Source: Deinococcus sp. HSC-46F16
GTDB lineage: Bacteria > Deinococcota > Deinococci > Deinococcales > Deinococcaceae
Reading direction: 5' to 3'
Assembly (NCBI RefSeq): GCF_024171495.1
Contig: NZ_JALJZW010000001.1
Coordinates: forward strand, 124,001 to 188,000
DNA: 64,000 bases
Part shown: one piece after another, positions 21,820-36,468 of the stretch
Layout: each line of letters opens with the position of its first letter
How positions within the stretch are numbered: the stretch's first letter is position 1
Notes under the pieces: generated by a model
The model's database searches: none
What the model was told of the DNA's origin: nothing
The model's input: the letters and a program-made list of their open reading frames with translations, nothing else
Made by a program: the position numbers and the translations under genes

Positions 21820-23103
21820 ATGAAACAGCTTCTGACAGCGGCACTTGCGGCAGCACTCGGCACGGCCTCGGCGGCGGACCTCCGCATCTACCCCAGCTTT
21901 GCGGAGGTGCGCGAGCCGGTGCGGGCGACGGGCACTACGCTCACGGTCACGCTGCCGGAGGCGGCCTGGGCCGGGCTGATTCCGGGCACGCTGGACCTCG
22001 ACGGGCTGCCCTTCACCTCGGCGGTGCAGCGGCAGGAGCCGAACTGGCTGGCCTCACTGGAGGGAAAGACGGTGTTCCTCAAGCGTGAGGGCGAGTCGAC
22101 CCAGCCCGTCACCCTGATCCGGGCGCGGGACCTGCTGGTGCGCGACGCGCAGGGGCGTTACCTGACCGCCCGCTACGAGGACCTCAGCTTCGATGTGGCG
22201 CCGCCCGTCAATCCGCTGTCGCCCACCCAGACGTTGACCTTTACGCTGCCGCAGGCGGGCGCGGGGACATTGGCGTACCTGACGCGGGGGGTGACCTGGG
22301 CGCCGCGCTACACCCTGCGGGCCAGCAACCAGGGCGCCCAGCTCTCGGCGCTGGCGGACATCCGCAACGGCACCGACCTCGCCTATGACGTGAAGGCGAC
22401 CGAGCTGTACGCCGGGGACGTGGAGGTGCGCGGGCAGCCGGTGCCCTTTCCCCAGGCCGCGTTCCGCAACGAGGCGGCCGATACGGCGGGAGCGGTGGCA
22501 GCGGCCCCCACCATCAACTCCCAGGGCGAACTGCGCGGCCTGTACCGCTACGCCCTCTCCGCGCCCTTTACCCTGCCTGCCAACAGCGTGGTGACGCTGC
22601 CCTTCCTGACGCCCAAGCTGACGGGATTCGAGCGCTACGCGGGCCTGAACACCTACTTCACCCCGCAGAACACGTCGGGCACGCTGAGCCGCTTCTACCG
22701 CCTCAAGGCCGACGAGCGCCTGCCCGGCGGATTGATCACCGTGCGCGAGGAAGGCCGCCTGGTGGGCCAGACCAGCATCCCCGAGACGGCGCAGGGTGCC
22801 CAGATCGAGTTCAGCCTGGGCAACGACCCCGACGTGCGCTATACGCGGGCGGTGCAGACGGTGAGCAGCGAACGCAACGCGCAGGGCAACCCGGTCAAGA
22901 CGACCTACCGGGTCACCTACACCTTCGAGAGCAGCAAGGACCGGGCCGTGCGGGCCGAGGTCACCGAGATCGTGGGCGGCCGCCGCATCGTGATCGACTC
23001 CGCGCCCGCCCGCCAGAACCAGGCCCGCGCCGAGCTGCGGGTGGACGTGCCCGCCGGGGGCAAGGCGACGCGGAGCTTCACGGTGGTGGTGGACAACAGC
23101 TAG
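21820..23103 (+). CDS. DUF4139 domain-containing secreted protein
   Basis: 427 residues with a signal peptide (MKQLLTAALAAALGTASA). The remainder is beta-rich with the DUF4139 core: LAYLTRGVTWAPRYTLRA (about 152-169), the segment ELYAGDV, and the C-terminal half running RFYRLKADERLPGGLITVREEG...RYTRAVQTVSSERN to a TRSFTVVVDN end. The shorter length compared with many MuiA-like proteins reflects absence of the N-terminal coiled-coil DUF4140 part. Function unknown. A CAAGCT element 6 nt before the ATG and the absence of a Shine-Dalgarno suggest a leaderless start, but the -10 match is imperfect. Confidence 0.85.
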   Translation: MKQLLTAALAAALGTASAADLRIYPSFAEVREPVRATGTTLTVTLPEAAWAGLIPGTLDLDGLPFTSAVQRQEPNWLASLEGKTVFLKREGESTQPVTLIRARDLLVRDAQGRYLTARYEDLSFDVAPPVNPLSPTQTLTFTLPQAGAGTLAYLTRGVTWAPRYTLRASNQGAQLSALADIRNGTDLAYDVKATELYAGDVEVRGQPVPFPQAAFRNEAADTAGAVAAAPTINSQGELRGLYRYALSAPFTLPANSVVTLPFLTPKLTGFERYAGLNTYFTPQNTSGTLSRFYRLKADERLPGGLITVREEGRLVGQTSIPETAQGAQIEFSLGNDPDVRYTRAVQTVSSERNAQGNPVKTTYRVTYTFESSKDRAVRAEVTEIVGGRRIVIDSAPARQNQARAELRVDVPAGGKATRSFTVVVDNS

Positions 23104-23185
23104 TCGCCAGCTTCCGGCAGTCGGCACAAGGGCCTCCGCTCAAGCAGAGGCCCTTTCTTGCTGGTCACTGGAAGCTGGCCGCTCT
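23103..23185. repeat. Dispersed repeat, copy 2, enclosing a terminator
   Basis: GTCGCCAGCTTCC (23104-23116) on the left and CTGGTCACTGGAAGCTGGCC (about 23160-23180) on the right flank a terminator in inverted arrangement. Closely parallels 62533-62630. Confidence 0.6.
23128..23160. terminator. Bidirectional terminator between the DUF4139 gene and metF
   Basis: AAGGGCCTC and GAGGCCCTT form a perfect 9-bp stem with a 10-nt loop followed by TCTTG. Confidence 0.8.
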
Positions 23186-23932
23186 ACACGATCCCTTCCA
23201 GATACGCCCGCGCGTCCGCCTTGACCGGCATGAAATAGGCGTGCTGGCCCCGCTCCCGTGCGAAGGCGAGCAGGTCGGCGGCAAAGGCGCGGTTCCACTC
23301 CAGCGTCGGCTCGAAGGTGCGGGGAAAGACGGCGTGGTTGCGTGCCCGCCAGTAGCCGAGCGAGGACGTGGTCAACACGCTGGTCGCGCCCCACCAGACC
23401 TCGGCGTCCCCAGGGATCAGGTCGGCGTAGGCCGCCATCAGGCGCAGGTCGAAAAAGGGCTGGGTGAAAAAGCCACAGGCGCCCGCCTCCAGCTTGCGCT
23501 CCAGGTAGTCGCGCTCGCGGGCGAGGCTCTGGCGGTAGGGGTCCAGGCCCGCGTAGACCCGCACGTGCGGCAGTTCGCGCCGAAAGCGCCGAATCGCCCG
23601 CACCGCGTCCATGTCATACACGCGGGCACTCATGTCGGCGGGAGCGTCCCCGGTGACGATCAGCACCTCGTCGATGCCTTGTTCGGCGAGAGTGTCCGCC
23701 ATCGCCAGCGGGCCGTCCGGGTCGAGGTCCACGGCGCGGATATGCGGAATGGCCCGGTAACGGGGCCGGGCCAGGGCGCATCCCTGCCAGGAACGGGTCG
23801 AGTAGCGGGCCAGGTCCACCACGTTGACGGTGTCCACGCCCCGGAGATGCTGCGCGACCGCCTCCAGCTCGGCCCGCAGGCCGCTGCGCGAGCGCGGCAC
23901 GAGTTCGATGGAGATGCGGGTGGGGGAGGGGG

Positions 23933-23936
<4 letters not shown>
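23184..23936 (-). CDS. metF: Methylenetetrahydrofolate reductase-type protein (MetF)
   Basis: 250 residues, TIM-barrel FAD enzyme that makes 5-methyl-THF for MetH. The catalytic Glu is in RISIELVPR (replacing the usual FEFFPPK), the FAD/folate Asp in VLIVTGDAP (about residue 97), and [13 protein letters not shown] corresponds to the family's FITQ.FFD motif. It is about 40 residues shorter than E. coli MetF and quite divergent, lacking the PPK element, so it belongs to a minor subfamily. The ATG overlaps the metH stop, so expression follows metH and its riboswitch. Assignment rests on motif plus operon; I am fairly sure. Confidence 0.82.
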
Positions 23937-27691
<3,755 letters not shown>

Positions 27692-27753
27692 CCCCTCACC
27701 TCGGTGACACAGGCGGCGCCTCTGGCAGCAGCCTGTTCTCTCTCGAATACGTC

Positions 27754-27791
27754 AAAACAGCGCCAACTCTGGGGCCACCCTGCTCCCGCTG
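27754..27791 (-). terminator. Candidate riboswitch-controlled terminator in the metH leader
   Basis: On the minus strand CAGCG pairs with CGCTG, with an inner GGG/CCC pairing, followed by TTTT. It begins directly after the 3' strand of the aptamer's P1 stem, the place where S-box expression platforms normally lie. The outer stem is only 5 bp, so efficiency is uncertain. Confidence 0.5.
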
Positions 27792-27792
27792 C

Positions 27793-27903
27793 GCCATCGT
27801 CGGCGGCCGGGCGGAAGCTTTCCCGTGGAGCACCGTGGCCGTGATGGGGGCCAGTTGCCGCGCCGTCACCGGGTGGGAAAAGCCCTCGGGCGCTCTGGAT
27901 GGC
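27793..27903 (-). promoter_or_regulatory. SAM-I (S-box) riboswitch aptamer upstream of metH-metF
   Basis: Reading the minus strand: P1 is GCCATC (27898-27903) with GATGGC (27793-27798); then AGAG, P2 GCGCC/GGCGC, the GAGGG and TGACGGCGCGGCAAC core, P3 TGGCC/GGCCA, the joining segment GGTGCTCCA, and P4 CGGG/CCCG. Order, conserved core bases and 111-nt size match the S-box family, which switches off methionine genes when S-adenosylmethionine is high. It lies about 100 nt before metH, with a TATCCT -10 candidate at 27931-27936. Confidence 0.9.
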
Positions 27904-27930
27904 CGTGCTCAAAGGGGCACGACGGGGAAG

Positions 27931-27936
27931 AGGATA
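27931..27936 (-). promoter_or_regulatory. Candidate -10 box of the metH leader
   Basis: TATCCT on the minus strand, about 28 nt before the aptamer's P1; no good -35 element is visible. Confidence 0.45.
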
Positions 27937-27982
27937 GCGCGGGGACTCCAGGGTGAACTGGAGTGGAATGGACAGGTCCGGC

Positions 27983-29434
27983 TCAGCCCGACTTGGCGGG
28001 CTCTTGCAATCGCCACCGCTGCACCTTGCCGCTGGGAGTGCGCGGCAGTTCGGGCAGGCGGGTGAAGGTCAGCGGGCGCAGGCGGCGGGGCAGGGACTCG
28101 CGCAGGGCGGCGTGCCACTCGGGGTCGGCGGGCGCGTCCGGCCCCGGTACCACGAAGGCGTGGAGGGCCTGGCCGTATTCGGCGCTGGGCACCGGACATA
28201 CGGCACACTCGCGCACGCCGGGCAGCGCGGCGATCTGGGCTTCCACCTCCGCCGGGAAGACGTTCTCGCCGCCGATCAGCATGAGGTCGTCGGCCCGTCC
28301 GGTCACGAAGAGGCAGCCCGCCTGATCCCATCTTCCCAGGTCCCCGGTGGCCCGGTCACGCCCCACCACGACCTCGCCCCGGTCCCCCTCCAGCCGCACC
28401 CGCACGCCGGGGAGGGGGCGGCCCACCGTGCCCGGCGCCGCGCTCAAATCGGCGGGGGTGGCGAGCGAGATCAGGCCCGCCTCGGTGGAGCCGTAGAGGT
28501 TGAACAGCACGTCGCCCAGCCGCTCCCGCGTCCGCACCGCCAGCGCCGGGTCCAGCGGCGCCGAGCCACACACGATGGTGCGGAGGACCGGTGCTGTCCC
28601 GCCCATCTCCGCCAGAAGGCGGTGCAGGACAGTAGGCACGAGCACCAGCACCTCGATGCGCTCGCGCTCCAGCATGGCCCACAGCTCGCGGGCACCCCGC
28701 CCCGCCGCGAGGTGAACGGGGGCACCCATCCCCAGCCCCACCGCCAGAGCCGCCAGCCCGTGCCCGTGGAAGAGGGGCAGTGGCAGCAGGGTGGGCGCTC
28801 CTGCCCGCAGGTCCAGCGCCTCCAGCAGCGCCCCCGCGCTCGCCAGCGCCGCCTCCGGCGACCACGAGCGCCGCACGACTTGCGCCTCGCCCGTCGTGCC
28901 GGAGGTCAGCAGGACCGGGCGACCCATGTGGGGTGGGGGCCTTGTGCGGGCTGGGGGTGCGTCTTGCAGATCGTCCAGGCCCCACACGGGCACCTCGCTG
29001 GACCCGCCCTTTGCAAGCGGGGCGTCCACCAGCAGCGCCCGCATGTTCTGTGCCCGCACCAGTGCCCCGAGCGCGACCTCCGACTGCGCCGGATTCAGGA
29101 GAACCACCCGCAGCCCCAGCCGCAGCGCTCCCAGCAGCGCCGCCACGGCGTCCGCACTCTGCCCGGCCCGCAGCCCGACCGTCTGACCGGGGCGGAGGTG
29201 GGGAACCAGGGCTGCCGTCACCCGGTCGGCCCGCTCGCGCAGTTCCCCGAAAGTCACGGGGCCGCCCCTGTCCACCAGCGCCACGCGCTCCGGCTCCCGG
29301 CCCGCCCACCACGCGGCGAGTGCGTACAGGCCCGGTCCCTCGCGGCTCAGGGTTGTCAACAACCTCGCCAGAGCGGATGCAGGCGCCGGGGAGAGGACCC
29401 CGCTGCGCCGCACCGCTCGCCAGCCTGCCCTCAC
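27983..29434 (-). CDS. AMP-binding acyl-CoA/acyl-ACP ligase family protein
   Basis: 483 residues of the ANL superfamily (adenylation of a carboxylic acid, then thioester formation). Seen: P-loop LLTSGTTGEAQVVRRSW (about residues 180-196; the usual lysine is replaced by valine), the A5 motif NLYGSTEAGLIS, the A8 region TGDLGRWDQAGCLFVTGRADDLMLIGGENVFPAEVE, and the catalytic lysine in RTPSGKVQRW near the C terminus. Substrate not predictable. I take the GTG at 29434, which overlaps the SDR stop (GTGA); an upstream extension would overlap that gene by 100 nt and contains no conserved residues. Confidence 0.88.
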   Translation of the reverse strand: MRAGWRAVRRSGVLSPAPASALARLLTTLSREGPGLYALAAWWAGREPERVALVDRGGPVTFGELRERADRVTAALVPHLRPGQTVGLRAGQSADAVAALLGALRLGLRVVLLNPAQSEVALGALVRAQNMRALLVDAPLAKGGSSEVPVWGLDDLQDAPPARTRPPPHMGRPVLLTSGTTGEAQVVRRSWSPEAALASAGALLEALDLRAGAPTLLPLPLFHGHGLAALAVGLGMGAPVHLAAGRGARELWAMLERERIEVLVLVPTVLHRLLAEMGGTAPVLRTIVCGSAPLDPALAVRTRERLGDVLFNLYGSTEAGLISLATPADLSAAPGTVGRPLPGVRVRLEGDRGEVVVGRDRATGDLGRWDQAGCLFVTGRADDLMLIGGENVFPAEVEAQIAALPGVRECAVCPVPSAEYGQALHAFVVPGPDAPADPEWHAALRESLPRRLRPLTFTRLPELPRTPSGKVQRWRLQEPAKSG

Positions 29435-30276
29435 CGCCGACCCCAGCGCCGCTCGGTGTCCTCCAACCGGGCCAGCCCCCTCGCCAGCAGCCCCGGCGCG
29501 AGGAGGCCCGCGACCTCCACCGGGCGCAGCCACCACGGGGCCACCCGGACGACCGGGCGCACCAGCGGCAGCAACGCGGCGTGGGCGGCCTCGTCCGCGC
29601 TCAGGGCAGGCAGGACGCGGTAGGCGCGGGTGGGGGCGATCATGGGCGTCCGCACGAGGGGCAGGTACACGCTGGCGATCCGCACGCCCTGGCCCCGGAC
29701 CTCAGCTCCCAGGGCGTGCAGCCACAGGTCGAAGCCCGCCTTGCTGCCCTGATACGCCCCCCAGCGCGGCGCCCCCACATGCCGCGCCGAGACGCTGGAG
29801 ACGTTCACGATCACGCCGCCCCACCGCACCATCCCCGGCAGCAGCGCGAGCAGCAGGGCCGCCGGGCCGCTGAAATTGACCGCCAGCAGCCGCCCCAGAT
29901 CGTCCCGCACCGCTCCCTCCAGCGCCGAACGCCGCACCGATTTCCCCGCGTTGCTGACCACCGCCCAGAGGTCCGGGTGGTCGGCCCCGATTTGCGCGGC
30001 GACCGCCTTCACCGCCTCGGGGTCGGCCAGGTCGGCGGGGTAGATGTGCGCCCGGCCCCTTTCTGCGCGGATGCCCGCCGCGACCTCTCCCAGTCGCCCC
30101 GCCCGCCGCGCGAGCAGCAGCACCTCGGCCCCCGCCGCCCCCAGTTGCCGCGCCGCCGCCGCCCCGATGCCCGACGACGCCCCCGTCACGAGGACCGGGC
30201 GACCCGCGACCGCCGCCCGCAGCGCCTCCGGGTCACGGCAGGCGGGTGGGGACAGAAGTAGGCGGGCCAGGGACAT
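29431..30276 (-). CDS. Short-chain dehydrogenase/reductase
   Basis: 281 residues, classical SDR. Cofactor motif TGASSGIG (about residues 31-38), NAG motif in SNAGKS (about 109), catalytic Ser in NVSSVSA (about 155-160) and YQGSK (Tyr and Lys, about 167-171). The R after LLLAR suggests NADPH preference. The C-terminal 40 residues (WWLRPVEVAGLLAPGLLARGLARLEDTERRW) look membrane-associated, as in fatty-acid or ketone reductases. Coupled by GTGA overlap to the acyl ligase, so the two may act in one lipid or secondary-metabolite pathway. A CAGCAT element lies 6 nt before the ATG. Confidence 0.88.
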   Translation of the reverse strand: MSLARLLLSPPACRDPEALRAAVAGRPVLVTGASSGIGAAAARQLGAAGAEVLLLARRAGRLGEVAAGIRAERGRAHIYPADLADPEAVKAVAAQIGADHPDLWAVVSNAGKSVRRSALEGAVRDDLGRLLAVNFSGPAALLLALLPGMVRWGGVIVNVSSVSARHVGAPRWGAYQGSKAGFDLWLHALGAEVRGQGVRIASVYLPLVRTPMIAPTRAYRVLPALSADEAAHAALLPLVRPVVRVAPWWLRPVEVAGLLAPGLLARGLARLEDTERRWGRR

Positions 30277-30401
30277 GGGCCGATGCTGGCACAGCTCCGC
30301 CAGACATGCGGCCGGAACGGCGGGTATGGCCTGTGGCCCGTTCAGCTCCTATGAACCACTCCGGCGCAACCCGCAGCCAGGGGCGCTGGCGGGGCTCCGC
30401 C

Positions 30402-31283
30402 TCAGCCCACCGTCTCCGCCGCCCTCGGATAGCTCCCGATGATCTTCGCGTAGCTCGCTTTCCTCAGCACTCCGGCCAACCCCTGCGCCACCTGCGGGTC
30501 GTGGGCCGAGCCCTCGATATCCACGTAGATCAGGTAGCTCCAGGCCCGGTCGCGGCGGGGCCTGGACTCGATGCGCGAGAGGTTCAGACCTCGCAACTCG
30601 TTCAGCGTCTCGACCAGAAAGCCGGGGGTGTGGCGCACCGCGAAGACGAGGCTGGTCTTGTGCGGCGCGTCCGAGGGCTCGGGTTCATGGCGCGAGAGCA
30701 GCAGGAAGCGGGTGAAGTTGAAAGGCTCGTCCTCGATCTCGCGGGCCAGGATGTGCAGGCCATACAGTTCGGCGGCGCGGGCGGAGGCGATGGCAGCCTC
30801 GTCCCTCGCGCCCCGCGCGGCGAGGTCCTGGGCACTTCCAGCGGTGTCGTGCGCGGCGACGGGCTGCCACCCGTGCTGGCGAATCAGCCCGGTGCACTGG
30901 TCGAGTGCGGGCTGCTGCGACACGACCCGGCGGATGTCTTCCAACCGCACACCCGGCAACGCCATCAGGCAGTGACTGACGCGCACGACGACCTCGCCCG
31001 CAACGTGCAGGTCGGTTTCCGCGAGCAGGTCGGTGGTCTGGTGAATCGCCCCCATCAGGCTGTTCTCGACCGGGAGGACCCCGTAGTCGGCCCCGCCGCC
31101 CTCCACCGCCGCCGCGACCTCGTGGAAGGTGGGAAAGCCGCGCGTGCCCACGCCCGTGTGGGAAATCCCGGCGCTCCCCAGCGCGTGCAGGGCAGCGATT
31201 TCCCCGTAAGCCCCCGGATTCCCCTGAAAGGCCACCACGGGAGAGGGCCGCGTGCCCGCCGGAGCTGTTCCTGACCCGTTCAT
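30402..31283 (-). CDS. pheA: Prephenate dehydratase with ACT domain
   Basis: 293 residues, converts prephenate to phenylpyruvate in phenylalanine synthesis. Catalytic domain: [15 protein letters not shown] (about 16-30), [36 protein letters not shown], and [12 protein letters not shown] with the TxA-type catalytic Thr. The ACT domain begins [22 protein letters not shown] with [14 protein letters not shown] (ESRP is the phenylalanine-binding motif). So feedback inhibition by phenylalanine is expected. TAGCCT lies 7 nt before the ATG, without Shine-Dalgarno: leaderless, and divergent from the amidase gene. Confidence 0.94.
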   Translation of the reverse strand: MNGSGTAPAGTRPSPVVAFQGNPGAYGEIAALHALGSAGISHTGVGTRGFPTFHEVAAAVEGGGADYGVLPVENSLMGAIHQTTDLLAETDLHVAGEVVVRVSHCLMALPGVRLEDIRRVVSQQPALDQCTGLIRQHGWQPVAAHDTAGSAQDLAARGARDEAAIASARAAELYGLHILAREIEDEPFNFTRFLLLSRHEPEPSDAPHKTSLVFAVRHTPGFLVETLNELRGLNLSRIESRPRRDRAWSYLIYVDIEGSAHDPQVAQGLAGVLRKASYAKIIGSYPRAAETVG

Positions 31284-31346
31284 GGAAGGCAGGCTAGCGT
31301 GCCCGGCCCGCCCCGGTGGGCCGTTCGGTGGGGCTACACTGCCGGG

Positions 31347-32765
31347 GTGCTTCCCCTGATGCCTGATCCGGTGCTCGACCTCGACGCCGCCGCCCTCAGC
31401 GCCGCCACGCGCCGGGGCGACCTCACCGCGCTGGAAGTGACCCGCACCTACCTCGCCCGGCTACGGGCGCACAACCCCCGCCTGCGGGCCGTCATCACGG
31501 TCAACGAGGCGGCCGAGGCCGACGCCGAGCGCCTCGACGCCCTGCCCCCCGAGCGGCGCGGCCCGCTGCACGGCCTCCCCCTTCTGATCAAGGACAACAT
31601 CGACGTGGCGGGGTTGCCCACGACCGCCGGAAGCCTGCTGATGACCCGGCACGTGCCCCGGCAGGACGCGCCGCTGGTGGCCCGGCTGCGGGCGGCGGGC
31701 GCGGTGATCCTGGGCAAGGCCAACCTGACCGAGTGGGCCAATTTCATGACGCTGGGGATGACGAACGGCTACTCCGGGGCGGGCGGCCAGACGGTGAATC
31801 CCTGGGGCGAGGGCATTGACACGGGCGGGTCGTCGAGCGGGAGCGGCGTGGCGGTCGCGGCGCGGCTGTGCGTGGCGGCGATCGGCACCGAGACGAGCGG
31901 CTCGATTCTCAGCCCGGCGCAGCAGAGCGGCGTGATCGGGCTCAAGCCCACCGTGGGCCTGATTCCGCGCACGGGCGTGGTGCCCATCTCCCACAGCCAG
32001 GACACCGCCGGGCCGATCACCCGCTCGGTGCGCGACGCGGCCCTGCTCGCCGGGGTGATGGCCGGTCCCCACGAGGCGGACGAGGCCAGCCGCCGCTTCC
32101 CGGTGCCGGGGTTGGCCCTGCCCGAGGGGGCGCTCGCGGGTGCCCAGATCGGCGTGATGCGCGAGCCCCCTGGCGGCCCCCTCTCCCCGGCAGAGACGGC
32201 GGCCCTTGTCCGCGCCGAGGCCGTGCTGCAAGGGACCGGGGCCACCCTGCGCGACGTGACGCTTCCCAGCGCCGCCGACCTGAGCGGCTGGCGGCTGGAG
32301 GTGCTCGTCTACGAGTTCAAGCACGACCTCAATGCCTACCTCGCCGGGGTGCAGGACGGCCCCCGCAGCCTCGCGGAAGTCATCGCCGGAAACGACGAGG
32401 ACCCCGAACGCTTCCAGCGCTACGGGCAGACGCTGCTGCACGCCGCCGAGGGCACGCGCGGCGACCTCTCGGAGCGGGCCTACCGGGAGGCGCGGGCACG
32501 CGACCTCGAACTCTCGCGGACGCGGGGCCTCGATCCCCTGTTCGCGGACGGCTTCGACGCCCTGCTGTGGCCGGGGCTGCGCGGTTACTCGGTGGGCGCC
32601 AAGGCAGGCTATCCCAGCGTGACGGTGCCGACCGGGCTGCACGAGGGCGCCCCGACCGGCGTGCTGCTGACCGGCCCGGCGGCGAGCGACGGGCGCGTGC
32701 TGGCGCTCGCCGCCGACCTCAACCTGCGCCTGGGCGGGGTGCAGTTTCCGCCCGACCCGAGCTGA
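31347..32765 (+). CDS. Amidase signature family protein
   Basis: 472 residues from the GTG at 31347. Amidase-signature triad: Lys in [11 protein letters not shown] (about residue 78), the Gly/Ser-rich [11 protein letters not shown] (about 155-165) carrying the cis-Ser, and the nucleophile in GTETSGSI. This subfamily (with an internal FKHDLNAYL segment) resembles amidases annotated in Gram-positive and Deinococcus genomes; substrate unknown. The GTG is preceded by a TACACT box with a 6-nt gap, the leaderless arrangement, so I prefer it to an ATG four codons later or to an upstream extension with no conserved residues. Divergent from pheA. Confidence 0.88.
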   Translation: MLPLMPDPVLDLDAAALSAATRRGDLTALEVTRTYLARLRAHNPRLRAVITVNEAAEADAERLDALPPERRGPLHGLPLLIKDNIDVAGLPTTAGSLLMTRHVPRQDAPLVARLRAAGAVILGKANLTEWANFMTLGMTNGYSGAGGQTVNPWGEGIDTGGSSSGSGVAVAARLCVAAIGTETSGSILSPAQQSGVIGLKPTVGLIPRTGVVPISHSQDTAGPITRSVRDAALLAGVMAGPHEADEASRRFPVPGLALPEGALAGAQIGVMREPPGGPLSPAETAALVRAEAVLQGTGATLRDVTLPSAADLSGWRLEVLVYEFKHDLNAYLAGVQDGPRSLAEVIAGNDEDPERFQRYGQTLLHAAEGTRGDLSERAYREARARDLELSRTRGLDPLFADGFDALLWPGLRGYSVGAKAGYPSVTVPTGLHEGAPTGVLLTGPAASDGRVLALAADLNLRLGGVQFPPDPS

Positions 32766-32794
32766 CCGCCGGCGCGGCCTGTAGGAGGGGCGGC

Positions 32795-32824
32795 TTGACC
32801 CCCTGCCCCGGTCCGCCCTAGCAT
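32795..32824 (+). promoter_or_regulatory. Promoter of tRNA-Val
   Basis: TTGACC (32795-32800), 18-nt spacer, TAGCAT (32819-32824); start of transcription expected about 8 nt before the tRNA. One of the best two-box promoters in the window. Confidence 0.75.
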
Positions 32825-32838
32825 GCGGCAGCTTGGGG

Positions 32839-32914
<76 letters not shown>

Positions 32915-33170
32915 CGACGCAGGATCAGACGGCGGACTGCCCCACGGGGTGGTCCGCTTTCTGCTGGGTGCTTCCAGTTGGAGCGTGGCCGTGCCGCCCC
33001 GCCCATTGACGGTCCGTTGACGCCCCGTGCGTCACCCTTTCGCCACAGGGTTCAGGAAGGGGGCAGGCGGCCACGGTCACCCTCCGGACCCCGGAAAGGA
33101 GTGTCCGCTGCTGCTGGCCCGCCGTGTCTGCCGCGCCTCTTCAGCCCCCTCGCTTCAGAAAGGCCGACCC

Positions 33171-33560
33171 ATGACCCTGTCGCTGCGCCCGCTGTTCGCC
33201 CACCGCAAGCCCCTCAGCCTGCTGCTGGCCCTGGCCGCCACGGCCGCCCTGGCCCGCGACCACACCTATCTGGAAACGCTGCGGGGCAACCTGCGCGACG
33301 GCTACTACCGCACCCATACGGTGACGCTCTACGCCGGGTACACCTATTACTTCCTGGGAACGTGCGACAGCGACTGCTACGACCTCGACCTGAAGTTGAA
33401 GACCACGGCGGGCACGACCCTGTCCTCGGACACGGCCGACGACGACGAGCCCGTGGTGGGTTTGCATGTCACGCGCACCGGCCGCTACAACTTGGAAGTT
33501 CACATGCCGGACTGCACCGTCAACCCCTGCGAGTACGAGGTGGAAATTCACGCCGAGTAG
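33171..33560 (+). CDS. Small secreted protein, unknown function
   Basis: 129 residues with a long signal peptide (cleavage after LAATAALA, about residue 27). The mature part reads as a small beta-sandwich with four cysteines (GTCDSDCYD and MPDCTVNPCEYE). The pattern Y.RTHTVTLYAGYTYYFLGTCDSDCYDLDL...GRYNLEVHMPDC resembles the bacterial pre-peptidase C-terminal (PPC-like) domain, a stability or substrate-binding module, here free-standing. GAAAGG precedes the ATG by 7 nt. The 250 nt between tRNA-Val and this gene show no other feature. Confidence 0.75.
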   Translation: MTLSLRPLFAHRKPLSLLLALAATAALARDHTYLETLRGNLRDGYYRTHTVTLYAGYTYYFLGTCDSDCYDLDLKLKTTAGTTLSSDTADDDEPVVGLHVTRTGRYNLEVHMPDCTVNPCEYEVEIHAE

Positions 33561-33570
33561 GGGGCTGTGA

Positions 33571-33606
33571 GGGGCCGGGGAGATTGGCGTCAATCTCCCC
33601 GGCCCC
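33571..33606. terminator. Strong bidirectional hairpin between convergent genes
   Basis: GGGGCCGGGGAGATTG and CAATCTCCCCGGCCCC form a perfect 16-bp stem with a GCGT tetraloop. No U-tract on the plus strand. Confidence 0.8.
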
Positions 33607-33611
33607 CGCCG

Positions 33612-34919
<1,308 letters not shown>

Positions 34920-34981
34920 AGCAGGCAGTCTAGGCGAGGGGGCGGCCCCCGCGTGCCTGCCCCCGCCCCCGATATGCGAGG

Positions 34982-36334
34982 ATGCGCCCCGTGTCTGCCG
35001 TCTCCGCCGTCCCCGCGCCCGCCCCGCCCCGCACCCTGGGGGCCGGACTGCTGCTGACCGTGCTCGTCGTGGCCTTCGAGTCGATGGCGGTGGGCACCGT
35101 GCTGCCGCGCGTGGCGGACGAGTTGCGGGGCCTGAGCCTGTACGGCTGGGCGTCGAGCGCCTTTCTGCTCTCCAGCCTGTTCGGGGCCGTGCTGGGCGGC
35201 GTGCTGGGCGACCGCCGGGGGCTGATGTGGGGGGCCGGATTCTCGCTCGCGGTGTTCGCGGGGGGGCTGCTGGTGGGCGGGCTGGCCCCCACCATGTCCG
35301 TGTTCGTGCTGGGGCGGCTGATTCAGGGCCTGGGGGCCGGGGGGCTGGGGGCGCTGCCCTTCGCGGTGATCACGACCCGCTACCCGGAAGCGCAGCGGGC
35401 CAGGATGCTCGCCGCCGTGTCCTCGGCGTGGCTCCTGCCCGCGCTGGTCGGGCCACTGATCGCCAGCCTGATCGCGGACCTGTGGTCGTGGCGCACGGTG
35501 TTCTGGGGGCTGGTGCCGGTGCTCGCGCTCGTCGCGCCGCTGTGCCTGTGGCCGCTGCGGGGTCCGGCCCCCCGTGCGGCGGGGAGCGGGGCGCAGACGG
35601 CCCTGCTGTGGCCTGCCCTGGGGCTGGCGCTCTCGGCGGGAGCGCTGGTGGAGGGGCTGCGGTCGCCGGGGCTGCTGGGCGCGGGACTGGTGGCGCTCGG
35701 CGTGGCCGGGGTGGTGTTGACCGCCCGCCGCCTCTTTCCGGCGGGGCTGCTGCGGTTCGCGGGGGGTCTGCCTACGGCACTCGCGGTGCGGGGGCTGGCG
35801 GCCTTCGCGCTGCTGGGGGCCAACTCCTTCCTGCCGTTGGCGCTGCACGAGCTGCGCGGCCTCTCGCTGACGGCGGCGGGCTGGGTCCTGAGCCTGGGGG
35901 GAGCCACCTGGACGCTGGGGTCGTGGGTCCAGGCGCAGGTCGAGCGCCGTCTGGGGGCCGAGTCCCGACCCCTGCGGGTGCGGGTGGGCCTGGGGCTGAT
36001 GGCGACCGGGCTGCTCGCCAGCGCCCTGGCGGTGCTGGGGGGGCTGCCGCTGTGGGCCGTTTACCCGGCGTGGGTGCTCGCCTGCCTGGGGATGGGGGTG
36101 GGCTACAACAGCAACAGCCTGTACGCGCTGGCCGCCGCCGATCCCGGCGAGTCGGGGCGGCTTTCCGGGCAACTCGCCAACATCGAGGTGTTGATGGTGG
36201 CCGTCGCTGCCGGGGTGGGTGGGGCCTTGATCGCCCGGCTGCCGCTGGAGCGGGCCTTTACGCTCGCCTTTGGGGTCACGCTGCTGGCGGCGCTCCTGGG
36301 GTGGCTGGCGGCGGGGCGGCTGCGGCGAGGGTAG
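34982..36334 (+). CDS. Major facilitator superfamily drug-efflux-type transporter
   Basis: 450 residues with about 14 hydrophobic segments, DHA2-like. N-terminal half: VVAFESMAVGTVLPRVADELRG (helix 1), GAVLGGVLGDRRGLMWG (the MFS A-motif between helices 2 and 3) and LIQGLGAGGLGALPFAVI (helix 4, motif B). Substrate unknown; multidrug or dye efflux is the family-level guess. Start uncertain: the ATG at 34982 has no Shine-Dalgarno, and the GTG at 34991 follows a GAGGAT box by 7 nt. Confidence 0.85.
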   Translation: MRPVSAVSAVPAPAPPRTLGAGLLLTVLVVAFESMAVGTVLPRVADELRGLSLYGWASSAFLLSSLFGAVLGGVLGDRRGLMWGAGFSLAVFAGGLLVGGLAPTMSVFVLGRLIQGLGAGGLGALPFAVITTRYPEAQRARMLAAVSSAWLLPALVGPLIASLIADLWSWRTVFWGLVPVLALVAPLCLWPLRGPAPRAAGSGAQTALLWPALGLALSAGALVEGLRSPGLLGAGLVALGVAGVVLTARRLFPAGLLRFAGGLPTALAVRGLAAFALLGANSFLPLALHELRGLSLTAAGWVLSLGGATWTLGSWVQAQVERRLGAESRPLRVRVGLGLMATGLLASALAVLGGLPLWAVYPAWVLACLGMGVGYNSNSLYALAAADPGESGRLSGQLANIEVLMVAVAAGVGGALIARLPLERAFTLAFGVTLLAALLGWLAAGRLRRG

Positions 36335-36468
36335 GGGCCACCCTCCCTCAGAGCTTGCTCAGCATCCACAATATGGACAGGAAGCGCGGTGCTCCCTCAG
36401 GTCCGCCGATGGACGTGGACGACGAGCCCCCCGGCTTCGAGCGTCCAGAATCAGTCAGGAGAACCCCC

